Shown here: positions 32,248-40,700 of the stretch, piece by piece
Position numbering within the stretch: the first letter of the stretch is position 1
Layout: each line of letters begins with the position of its first letter
DNA from: Oscillospiraceae bacterium
GTDB taxonomy: Bacteria; Bacillota; Clostridia; Oscillospirales; Acutalibacteraceae
Assembly: GCA_015065885.1 (NCBI GenBank)
Contig: SVPJ01000014.1
Coordinates: 1-50,844 of the forward strand
Direction: 5' to 3'
Length of the DNA: 50,844 nucleotides
Made by a program: the position numbers and the translations under genes
Notes under the pieces: model-generated
Database searches by the model: none
The model's input: the letters and a program-made list of their open reading frames with translations, nothing else
What the model was told of the DNA's origin: nothing

Positions 32248-33303
32248 TTATTTCAACGCATCCGTTGTGCGGAAAATGCCGAGAGTGAGTTGTCCGTCCT
32301 TCAAGTCGTGGAAGATGACCTGCTCGGACGACGGGGAAAAGGTGGGATGCGGGTGTGCGGGGTGCGACCAAAGGAAGCCGGCGCGATACGCTTCCGCCTC
32401 TTTGCCCGTCTCTTTATCGATCACCACCACACTGCTGTAACCGGGTCCTTGCGTGTCGGCGGCGAGATACCGTCCGTTCGGGGCACAGCACACGTGCCAG
32501 TAAGGGTAGGCACCGTACACTACGTCGGTCTGCTCGCCGTTTACCCCTGCGAAGCATAACCCGCGCGGCGGGAGCGGGGAACAGGGATATTTCACGAACC
32601 ATAAGCCGCTGCCGTCGGGCGCCCAACACTCGTGACCGAAGCAGTCGCCGAGATTGCCTTCCCCGTCCAGCCGCTGTTTCGCCATACAGTGCATGCCGCG
32701 GTCTTCGTCATACAGCCACAGACGGTTGCTGACGTAGAGGGTGTCGCCTTCGTGGGCGAAAAACACCTGCTTCGGGTCTTGCGGGTTGACCATATAGTGA
32801 TTGGTGACGTTGAACGGTTTTTGAAATTGCTTTTCGAACAACACGGTCGCTTCGCCGGTCGCGAGGTCAAGACGGCAACCGTGCGAACGGCGGCTGTCAT
32901 CCGTTTCCCGTTCGCCGAAGACGAGGTAGTTCCCGTCGGCGGTGATGGTAAGGTCGTCCACGGTAAGCTTGGTGCGATATACCTCGCAGGTGGTGTCGTT
33001 GATCGCTAAGATCGCCGTTTCGTCGCCGCTTTTCTCGGTGGCGTATAACGTCCCGTCTTGCACGATCCACGGAAAAATATCTCCGAGTACCGTTTCGGTC
33101 TTGTTTTCAATATCCACGAGTACCGCCTCGCGCCCTTCGACGTACACCGCGGGCGTGGTGCCGAGATTGGGGCTGCGGGTGATCACCAAGCGGTGTTCGT
33201 CCAGCCAGTTGTTGGTGGCGTAATAGCCGAAAGAGTAGTGATAGGTGTCGTCGCCGATGCGGGTGACGGGCAGGCCGTCTACGACCTCGTGTGTGATCTT
33301 CAT
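32248..33303 (-). CDS. Oligogalacturonate lyase-like beta-propeller, paralogue 1
   Basis: A 351-aa seven-blade-propeller-type protein resembling PL22 oligogalacturonate lyase (Ogl), which cleaves short pectin fragments to 5-keto-4-deoxyuronate in the cytoplasm. Candidate metal ligands are His224 in GHECWAPDG and His317/His319 in HPAHPHPTF, in the positions expected for Ogl. There is no signal peptide. AAGGAG precedes the ATG. It is strongly similar to the next gene along its length (shared RLWLY, GNLGDCFGHECWAPDG, WFVKYPCSPLPPRGLC), so they arose by duplication. True substrate is uncertain; kduI, needed downstream of Ogl, is absent here. Confidence 0.8.
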   Translation of the reverse strand: MKITHEVVDGLPVTRIGDDTYHYSFGYYATNNWLDEHRLVITRSPNLGTTPAVYVEGREAVLVDIENKTETVLGDIFPWIVQDGTLYATEKSGDETAILAINDTTCEVYRTKLTVDDLTITADGNYLVFGERETDDSRRSHGCRLDLATGEATVLFEKQFQKPFNVTNHYMVNPQDPKQVFFAHEGDTLYVSNRLWLYDEDRGMHCMAKQRLDGEGNLGDCFGHECWAPDGSGLWFVKYPCSPLPPRGLCFAGVNGEQTDVVYGAYPYWHVCCAPNGRYLAADTQGPGYSSVVVIDKETGKEAEAYRAGFLWSHPAHPHPTFSPSSEQVIFHDLKDGQLTLGIFRTTDALK

Positions 33304-33316
33304 GGCGTTTACTCCT

Positions 33317-34414
33317 TTATTCCACAATATCGGCGGTGCGCACCAACCCGAGTACCACCCGTTCATCCTTCCATTCGTGGAAGATGAGCAGGGACGAATC
33401 CAAATTAAAAGAGGGGTGCGGATGGGTGGGGTGTTGCCACGTGGTGCCCGCTTTGTGCACCAGCGTCTCCTGCCCCGTGGCGGTGTTGACGAAGCAAACG
33501 CCGCTGTAGTCGCCGCTTTGGGTGTCGGCGGCAAGATACTGCCCGTTGGGCGCACAGCAGACGTGCCAGTAGGGGTATTGCTGATACAGCACGTCGGTCT
33601 GTTCCCCCTTGGTGCTGACATAGCACAGCCCGCGCGGCGGCAGGGGTGAACAGGGGTATTTCACAAACCACAAGCCCTTCCCGTCGGGTGCCCAGCATTC
33701 GTGACCGAAACAGTCGCCGAGATTGCCTTCTTCATCCAGCCGCTGTTTGGCGATGCAGTGCATACCGTGTTCGCGGGTATACAGCCACAGACGGTTGGAG
33801 ATGTAGAAGGTGTTGCCTTCGTGGCAGAAGAACACCGTGTCGGGGTCGGTGGGGGAGATCATAATGTGCGTGACTTCGGGCAACGGCTTTTGGAAGCGCT
33901 TTTGGAACAGCGTTTCCACTTCGCCGCTTTGGGTGTCGACCCGCAAACAGGTATAGAGTTCGCGGTCGTTTGCGGGGTGGATCTCCAAATTGAGGAAGCG
34001 TCCGTCCGTTGTAATATGCGGGAAATAGAGGTCGTTCGGATGGGCGTACAGTTCGCGTGTTGCCAACGTTTCCACGTTCATATGCCACAGGCTGTCACCT
34101 GCGGCACTTTTTTGCAGATAGTAGAGGTCACACCCGTTCACGACGTACCCTTCGATGTATCCCGAGCCGTACGCACGGTCGGGCGAGGGAGACAGGTCAC
34201 AGAGCACCGTTTCGGTCTCGGCTTCGACATCCACCAACACGAGTTGTGCGTGACGGGAGAAGGCTTTCAGCTCCGGTTCGGTACTGCGCACCAGCACCAC
34301 GCGGCAGGAATCCACCCATTTGTTGGCGCTGTAATAGCCGTGGGAGTAGTGATAGATGTCGTCGGTAATGTAACGAATGGACACGCCGTTGTCGATTTCG
34401 TGTGTGATTTTCAT
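33317..34414 (-). CDS. Oligogalacturonate lyase-like beta-propeller, paralogue 2
   Basis: A 365-aa cytoplasmic protein similar to its neighbour in the central and C-terminal parts and more different near residues 45-130. It keeps GHECWAPDG and the HPTHPHPSF motif that would bind the catalytic metal in PL22. Its start overlaps the upstream oxidoreductase by 4 nt, and it ends 13 nt before the paralogue. The two copies may handle different chain lengths or linkages. The family call is by motif; a non-catalytic sugar-binding propeller cannot be excluded. Confidence 0.8.
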   Translation of the reverse strand: MKITHEIDNGVSIRYITDDIYHYSHGYYSANKWVDSCRVVLVRSTEPELKAFSRHAQLVLVDVEAETETVLCDLSPSPDRAYGSGYIEGYVVNGCDLYYLQKSAAGDSLWHMNVETLATRELYAHPNDLYFPHITTDGRFLNLEIHPANDRELYTCLRVDTQSGEVETLFQKRFQKPLPEVTHIMISPTDPDTVFFCHEGNTFYISNRLWLYTREHGMHCIAKQRLDEEGNLGDCFGHECWAPDGKGLWFVKYPCSPLPPRGLCYVSTKGEQTDVLYQQYPYWHVCCAPNGQYLAADTQSGDYSGVCFVNTATGQETLVHKAGTTWQHPTHPHPSFNLDSSLLIFHEWKDERVVLGLVRTADIVE

Positions 34415-35481
34415 GCGTTTTCCTCCATTGCGCGGAGCTGCGCCTTAATGCACAGCTCCATCGTGGTGATCGTTTCTTCAAGTGGCAGGGCGGTATCGGT
34501 GCGGTGCACCACGTCCCACAGAACACGGTGGAAGAAGGACGAGCCGATCTTCCCCTGCACGCTTTCGTGGAAGGTGCCGTCCTCGGTGACGACGAAAACG
34601 TGCTCGCCCGTTTTATCCACCCCGATGTTCACGTTTTTACGCAGTTCGATATAGCCCTTTTCCGCCTCGATGATGAGGCGCGGGTCACCCCACGTGCCGA
34701 GCCCCAAGGGGAAATCCCACGAAATGTGCAAAAAGCCGACCGCACCGTTTTCACCCGTGAGCATCATATCGCCCACTTCGTCAAATTCTGCATATTGCGG
34801 GTAGCGCAGATTGGACACCCGCGCGGCGGTGACGGTGGCGGTGGTGTTGCCCGTCAGTTTCAAGAACTGATGCACTTGGTGGGAGCCGATGTCGATGAGT
34901 ACGCCGCCCTGATCCTCCCGCGTGAAGAACCACGCAGGGCGGGAGGGCGCGTTCAGCACGTGCGGGGCGGAGATGATGACGCTGTTCACTCGACCGAGCA
35001 TGCCGCGGGAAAGACGGTCGTAGATAAAGGTCATGGATTCGGAATCCACGCTTTCCCCGAAATAGGTGATGAATTTTTGCCCCGTTTGGGCACACGCCGT
35101 CTTAATATCTTCGAGTTGTGAAAGGGTGGTGCAAGAGGCTTTGTCGGACAAAAAGTCCTTGCCCGCCTGCATCACGCGCACACCGAGCGGGGCGCGGCGT
35201 GCGGGAATATCCGCCGAGGCAACCAAGCGGACGGCAGGGTTTTGTAAAATGTCCTCTTCGCTCTTTGCCACCGTCACGTCGGGGAATTCCTTCACAAAAC
35301 GTGCCACCAAGGCGGGGTCGCTGTCATACACGAAGGCGAGCTTGGCACCGGCGCGAAGTAACCCGTGGCAGATGCCGTAAATGTGACCGTGTGCCAAGCC
35401 GATCGCCGCAAACACGATCTCCTCGTCGGGTGCGACGGGTGCGGCAAAGGCGGAGTAATCGAAAAATTCTTCATGTGTCAT
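34411..35481 (-). CDS. Gfo/Idh/MocA-family oxidoreductase, paralogue B
   Basis: A 356-aa protein with an N-terminal Rossmann domain of unusual start (EIVFAAIGLAHGHIYGICHG) and a C-terminal Gfo/Idh/MocA dimerisation domain (GGVLIDIGSHQVHQFL). The usual EKP motif is replaced by DKASCTT, which occurs in a subset of the family. These enzymes oxidise or isomerise sugars with NAD(P). The gene is 1 nt from paralogue A and overlaps the lyase-like gene, so the four genes form one unit. Confidence 0.85.
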   Translation of the reverse strand: MTHEEFFDYSAFAAPVAPDEEIVFAAIGLAHGHIYGICHGLLRAGAKLAFVYDSDPALVARFVKEFPDVTVAKSEEDILQNPAVRLVASADIPARRAPLGVRVMQAGKDFLSDKASCTTLSQLEDIKTACAQTGQKFITYFGESVDSESMTFIYDRLSRGMLGRVNSVIISAPHVLNAPSRPAWFFTREDQGGVLIDIGSHQVHQFLKLTGNTTATVTAARVSNLRYPQYAEFDEVGDMMLTGENGAVGFLHISWDFPLGLGTWGDPRLIIEAEKGYIELRKNVNIGVDKTGEHVFVVTEDGTFHESVQGKIGSSFFHRVLWDVVHRTDTALPLEETITTMELCIKAQLRAMEENA

Positions 35482-35482
35482 G

Positions 35483-36628
35483 TCAGTCCACCAACTCTCT
35501 GTATGCGGGAAGTTCCGACAGCAGGCATTCTTCCGCGTAGCATTGCATCATCCGTTCATACAACCCCTCGGCAAAGAGGAAATTGCCGTTTTGTCGGATC
35601 TTCTCTGCCTTTACGGGGCGGATGGGATGCTGCTGTACCGCTTCGATACACCGCACCTGCGCGGCGGCGGTGGAGACCCCGCACGGGGGGGTATAGTCCC
35701 CGTCCCGCACCGCGGCGATGGCTTCGAAGATCTTCTCGTTCACATCGGCGGCAGGGTCACCGTAACGGCGTTCGGTGCCGTCGGCGGTGATGCCGACAAT
35801 TTCGGTACCGTCGTAGGTAACGGTGCCGTTTTCAAAGCGATAGGAGAAGAGCGGGTCTTGCAACTTTTCGGTGGCGTGAGAAACAAGGCACAGTGCCGTG
35901 GCGCCGTTATCCAGTGTGAAACGGGCGGCGGCGGTGTCGAAGTTTTCGATCGCGTTCACGCGGGAAAGATCACATTCCGCCCGCACCGCTTCGGCGGCGC
36001 GCCCCACTGCCCCGCCCGTGACGTACAGCATGTTGTGCAGATAGTGGGCGGTCGCGTTGTTCAGCACGCTGTCGTTCATCACGGTGCCGTCGGGTGCCGT
36101 GCGTTTGCCGCCCCACCCCGTGCCGCGGGTGAAGTATTCTTGCGGGCGCGGCCACAGCACCAGCGTCTTTAAAAATTGCGGCTTGCCGTACACCCCTGCC
36201 GTGATATCCGCCTTGAGAGCATTGATGGCAGGGGCGTAACTCCATTGGTACCCCACCATGACGAATTTGCCCGCTTTTTCGGCGGCGGCGTTGATGACCG
36301 CTTCGTCGGCGGAAACACCCGACAGCGGTTTTTCCACCATCACGTGGGAGCCGTTTTCGAGCGCGCACAGCACCTGACGGGTATGCAAAAAGATGGGGGT
36401 GGTGATGATGGCAAGGTCCGCCGTATGTGCGGCGTAAAATTCCTCCATCGTGGCGAAAAGCGGCACACCCGCCGCTTGGAGGAGGGGATAGTGTTTGCAC
36501 CGTTCGGGCAACACCTCCACCATACCCACGATCTCAAAATCGGGGTCTTCTTTTGCGAGCAGTGCGTCCAGATACACCGCGGCATAGCCGCCGATCCCCA
36601 CGCACAACAGTTTTACTTTCTTCGTCAT
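35483..36628 (-). CDS. Gfo/Idh/MocA-family oxidoreductase, paralogue A
   Basis: A 381-aa protein with N-terminal Rossmann motif LLCVGIGGYAAVYLDAL, the sugar-oxidoreductase EKP motif (MVEKPLSGVSADEA, Lys being catalytic) and a C-terminal alpha/beta domain. AAGGCGG lies before the ATG at 36628; the frame is open 47 codons upstream but runs through the preceding terminator hairpin. It is first in the four-gene operon that ends at 32248. Two different oxidoreductases beside two lyase-like proteins suggest oxidation at a sugar carbon before or after cleavage. Confidence 0.85.
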   Translation of the reverse strand: MTKKVKLLCVGIGGYAAVYLDALLAKEDPDFEIVGMVEVLPERCKHYPLLQAAGVPLFATMEEFYAAHTADLAIITTPIFLHTRQVLCALENGSHVMVEKPLSGVSADEAVINAAAEKAGKFVMVGYQWSYAPAINALKADITAGVYGKPQFLKTLVLWPRPQEYFTRGTGWGGKRTAPDGTVMNDSVLNNATAHYLHNMLYVTGGAVGRAAEAVRAECDLSRVNAIENFDTAAARFTLDNGATALCLVSHATEKLQDPLFSYRFENGTVTYDGTEIVGITADGTERRYGDPAADVNEKIFEAIAAVRDGDYTPPCGVSTAAAQVRCIEAVQQHPIRPVKAEKIRQNGNFLFAEGLYERMMQCYAEECLLSELPAYRELVD

Positions 36629-36660
36629 CGCACATCGCCGCCTTATAGCAATAGTATATA

Positions 36661-36704
36661 AAAAAAGTACCACAGTGCCTTGTGAATTGCAAGGCACTGT
36701 GGTA
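36661..36704 (-). terminator. Strong hairpin upstream of Gfo/Idh operon
   Basis: 15-bp perfect arms TACCACAGTGCCTTG and complement (36668-36682, 36690-36704), then TTTTTT on the minus strand. It terminates the ribbon-helix-helix gene. A TATACT (36658-36653) directly follows the T tract and may be the -10 of the downstream operon; no good -35 is seen. Confidence 0.85.
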
Positions 36705-36765
36705 GGAAAAGCAGATTTTACATATTTTTCAGCAAAAAAGGGGGATAGGCATTTTGTGTAACGGT

Positions 36766-36924
36766 TCATTCGCGATCGTTGGTGGATTGCGCTTTGATGT
36801 GACGGCTTAAAATGAGATTGATATATTGTGACAGGGAGCGTTCGTCTTCTTCCGCTTCGCGGCGGAGGATCTCCAAAATCGTACTGTCGAGCGTGATACT
36901 GATCTTTTCTTTCAACGGTTTCAT
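36766..36924 (-). CDS. Ribbon-helix-helix (CopG/Arc-type) protein, 52 aa
   Basis: A short gene read directly from the minus strand. It encodes 52 aa beginning MKPLKEKISITLDSTILEIL, a beta strand (KISITLD) followed by two helices (TILEILRREAEED and SLSQYINLILSRHIK) as in CopG/Arc repressors. GAGGTGATT precedes the ATG. The divergent gap to 37121 holds repeated GTATGAT/GTAGGAT motifs over a promoter, fitting autoregulation and control of the 220-aa and giant-protein genes. An antitoxin role was considered; the divergent partner does not look like a known toxin. Confidence 0.82.
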   Translation of the reverse strand: MKPLKEKISITLDSTILEILRREAEEDERSLSQYINLILSRHIKAQSTNDRE

Positions 36925-36956
36925 GGCAATCACCTCACATAAAAGTATACCACACT

Positions 36957-37025
36957 GTATGATATAATATTGACAAGTAGGATAAAGTATGATAAAATCC
37001 TACCAAACAATAAACAACGTATGAT
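36957..37025. promoter_or_regulatory. Candidate operators for the ribbon-helix-helix protein
   Basis: GTATGAT at 36957, GTAGGAT at 36977, GTATGAT at 36987, the inverted ATCCTAC at 36997 and GTATGAT at 37019. Several spacings are 10 or 20 bp, placing sites on one face of the helix. The region is markedly AT-rich against its surroundings. Confidence 0.55.
36970..36998 (+). promoter_or_regulatory. Promoter 1 toward 220-aa protein gene
   Basis: TTGACA at 36970-36975, 17-bp spacer, TAAAAT at 36993-36998, overlapped by the GTATGAT-type repeats. Confidence 0.65.
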
Positions 37026-37065
37026 GATGTATCGAACACGGCAAAAGCAGTGTGCTATAGCAAAT

Positions 37066-37095
37066 ATGACATTTCAAAATTCAGTGTGTTATAAT
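37066..37095 (+). promoter_or_regulatory. Promoter 2 toward 220-aa protein gene
   Basis: ATGACA at 37066-37071, 18-bp spacer, TATAAT at 37090-37095, immediately before the ribosome binding site of the gene at 37121. Confidence 0.55.
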
Positions 37096-37120
37096 GGGAA
37101 AAAGGAAAGGAGAGTTGGGC

Positions 37121-37783
37121 ATGTACAAGGTAAAAGAGGAGATGTTGAAGAAATACGAAGGCTTTTTTCAACGTCCGCACGGCGAATGGGATTTCGGTAA
37201 TAAGATCCTCTACCGTATGTGTGAAGAACACCCCGCGCACACCGACGTGAACGTAGCGGTCGGGAAGATCTGGCTGATTGGCCGCAGTTATGCCGCGGCG
37301 ATCGAGCGAGGACGAAAACGCGAACACAGTGAGGAGGATTTCTATTTTACCTCCGTGGCGAAGTTGTTCGAAAAATACGGGGAGGAGCTGGACGGGCGCA
37401 TCGCCGCCCTGCAAAGCGCCGCGCTGAACGACGAGGCGGCACGGGAAACGGTGCGGCTGCACAAGTGGTGGCAGGACTGCATTAGGGAGATCACGGAGGA
37501 TGAAAAGCGCTCCCTCGTTTCCAAGTACCTGCACTTCCATCTGCGGGATATCGTGTATATCTACGACAGCCGTGCCGCCGCCGGTATCGGCGCATTGGTC
37601 ACGCGGCAGCGCGGCACCGAAACGCCGCACGATGCCGATGCGGTATACGCCGATTTTGTCGGGCGGGTGCGCACCCTTGCGAAGGCGATCGAAACCGCCT
37701 TCGGGGTGACGCTTACCCCGCGGGAGATGGACGAATTTTTGCTGTACGTGGAAGAAGAAAACCGTAAGGCAAAACAAAAGTAA
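37121..37783 (+). CDS. Uncharacterised 220-aa cytoplasmic protein
   Basis: A helical, charged protein without signal peptide or membrane segment. It carries two conserved-looking blocks: VGKIWLIGRSYAAAIERG (about residues 44-61) and SLVSKYLHFHLRDIVYIYDSRA. I recall similar blocks from scattered uncharacterised bacterial proteins, but no function. Basic and aromatic conserved residues hint at a nucleic-acid or nucleotide role, which is only a guess. AAAGGAAAGGAG fixes the ATG at 37121. It is 12 bp before the giant surface-protein gene and divergent from the ribbon-helix-helix gene. Its promoter region is AT-rich, compatible with horizontal gain. Confidence 0.75.
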   Translation: MYKVKEEMLKKYEGFFQRPHGEWDFGNKILYRMCEEHPAHTDVNVAVGKIWLIGRSYAAAIERGRKREHSEEDFYFTSVAKLFEKYGEELDGRIAALQSAALNDEAARETVRLHKWWQDCIREITEDEKRSLVSKYLHFHLRDIVYIYDSRAAAGIGALVTRQRGTETPHDADAVYADFVGRVRTLAKAIETAFGVTLTPREMDEFLLYVEEENRKAKQK

Positions 37784-37795
37784 GGAGTGTTCAAG

Positions 37796-40700
37796 ATGAA
37801 ACGAATCGTAGTGTGTTTATTGGCGCTGGCGCTGGCGGCAGTCGTGCCGTTTGCGTGTACAATGCCGCTGTCCGCTTCGGGGGAGGAAAACGTCATCGTC
37901 AACGTGTACGATGCACAAGGGTTGGGTACTTACCTTGAAACAGCAAACGTAGATATTGTTTTGTGGAACAACGTCACGTTTTCGGATACGGTTACGGTGC
38001 AATGCCACTCCATTGATCTGAACGGCTATCAGTTGCACTATAACAGCACGCTGACGTTGGCGGAGGGATTGGCATCCTTTTCGATCTGTGACAGCATCTA
38101 TAGTGCTTCCTCCGAGACAAATACCGGTAGTCTGACGGCTTTAAACGGCGTGAATATTGCCGATGCGTCTCTCATCATCGAAAGCGGTATCGTGGCGGTG
38201 TCTAACGGACTCTGCGGCAGCGGTGACGTGACGATATATAACGGCGAGGTTACGGTAAACGGTACGGTGGGTGTTGACGGAGAAGACGGAAAAGACGGAA
38301 AAGACGGTGTTAATGAAGGCACTTCGCCAAATGGGTGGGGTGTGTATCCAACTGCTGGTGGGGATGGTCATAGCGGCACGGACGGCACGGACGGCGGACA
38401 TGGGATACAGGTTGCCAATTTGTACATGTACGGTGGTAACGTGTCGGTTACCGGCGGCCGTGCCGGTAATGGCGGTAATGGCGGTAAAGGCGGTAAAGGT
38501 GGTAACTGTATCTCCCTTTCGCCAGTATCGGGTGGCGATGCTGGACACGGTGGGGATGCCGGCCTTAGTGGTGCTGCCATTGTTGTCGAAGAAACGGTAG
38601 TTATTTACAGTGGAACGTTAACGGCGACCGGCGGTGACGGTGGTAGCGGTGGTGATGGCGGCAACGGCGGCAATTGCACTATTGCGAGCGACGGTGATAA
38701 AGCGCATTCATACAGCGGTGATGCCGGTAATGGCGGCGACAATTCACACGGCGGTGAAGGAATATTGGCCAAAGAGGTAATTGTTCACGGCGGAACCCTT
38801 CTTGCGACCGGTGGAAATGACGGGAAAGCCGGAGCGATGGGTGTTATTGGTGATATAATTGGATGTCATTGTTACCGATATTCCGTGTACACCGGCAAAA
38901 GTGGTGTAAACGGCACTTTTTATGGTTATGGTGGCGCGGGGATCAATGCCGATACCATCGTAAACGGGGGATCGGTTGCTGCTGTTGGCGGAACCAATGC
39001 AGCGGGTATTGGCGGTTCCGGTTATGCCGGTGCGACCGCTGCTACCAATGTGGTTATCACCGGTGGAACGGTCACGGCTGAGGGGAGCACGTTTGATATC
39101 GGCAGCGGATACGATGGCACTTCTCATGGTACTGCCGCAACGCTTGAAATGACCGGCGGTGTGCTGGAGTTTGCGACTTACGGGCGCGCGACCAACGTTT
39201 CCACCCCCGTGTTCCAAAACTGTACCGTGACCGGCGCGGGAGCGTATCAGCACGAAGGAACCTACAACGCCGACGGCAAATTCACGGTGACGGTGGACGA
39301 TATTCTGGTGACACCCGAAGATTGCGTCGGCTACGATGCGGTGACAGTGACGGCAACGGTGCGCGTTTCCCGCACGAGCAATCTCACCACCCCCGCGCCG
39401 CGCGGGCATATCTCCTTTAAACTGGACGGGAAAGAATTTACAACCGCTAAACTTACGAACGCGGTGGCGGCGGACGGCGTGATCGCCGCCACGGCAACAA
39501 CGGAGTGGATCGCCGTGGAAGGCGAGCATCGCCTGAGTGCCGTTTACGTCTCGGGCACGAACGATAAGTATGCCGCTGACGGCACGTACGCCGAGGCGAG
39601 CAACATTGCGGCACATGAACACGATTGGAACGAGGAGTATACGGTGGACGTGCCGCCCACTTGTACGGTTTCGGGTTCAAAATCCATCCACTGCCGCATT
39701 TGCGACACACGGCGGGATTTTGCCGAGGTGGAGGCGACGGGTCACGATTACGTGGACAATCAGTGCCAAAACTGCGGCGTGTTTTTGCCGTTGGTGGTGT
39801 TCAAAGACTACGACGGCACGGTGCTCGGCAGCGAATACTATTACTTGGGGGATACGGTGCGCGAGCCTGCCACCCCCTCCCGTGCGATGGATAACACCTA
39901 CATTTATGTGTTTGCCGGATGGGATAGCGAGGTTACGGAGTGCGACGGCGACAAAGTGTACACGGCGGTGTACAATGCGATCTTCCGTGAGTATACCGTG
40001 ACGTTCAAAAACTACGATGGCAGCCTGCTCTCGCAAGAGACCTGCCATTACGGTGATGTCCCGACCGGCCCTGCCGCCGTTCCGCAAAAGGTGGCGGACA
40101 AGCGGTATGAGTATACCTTTGCAGGATGGGATACCGCCGTTGTGCCGTGTAACGGCAATGCGACCTATACCGCGCTCTACGATGCGGAATACGTGGATTA
40201 TACGGTTACGTTCAAAAATGATAACGGTGTGATCCTTTCGCAAACGACCTACCACTACGGCGATACGGTGACGGTACCCGCACGGCCGAGCAAAGCGGCA
40301 GACGTTGCATATACCTACACCTTCGACGGTTGGGACAAGTTGGTCACGAGCGTTTCGGGGGATGCGGTCTACACCGCGACCTACAAAGCGACGCCTATTG
40401 AATATACTGTCGTTTTTAAAAACTGGAACGGGAACATACTCTCAACACAGACCTACCGTTACGGCGACGGGGTGATCGCCCCGTCCAACCCGACCCGTAT
40501 GGCAGACAACACCTATACCTACACCTTTGCGGGATGGGATAAGGCGGTGACCAACTGCGCAGGCGACGAGACCTATACCGCGACGTATACCAGCCATTAC
40601 GTGGACTATACCGTTGTGTTCAAGGATTGGAACGGCGAGGTGCTTTCCTCTGCAACCTATCACTGGGGCGAGGATGTGATGGTGCCTGCCGACCCGACTC

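Noticed and set aside
36766-37783. Toxin-antitoxin pair of the RHH protein and the 220-aa protein
   Set aside because: The genes are divergent rather than in one operon, and the 220-aa protein shows no RelE, MazF, Fic, GNAT or HEPN signature. It is not excluded, only unsupported.
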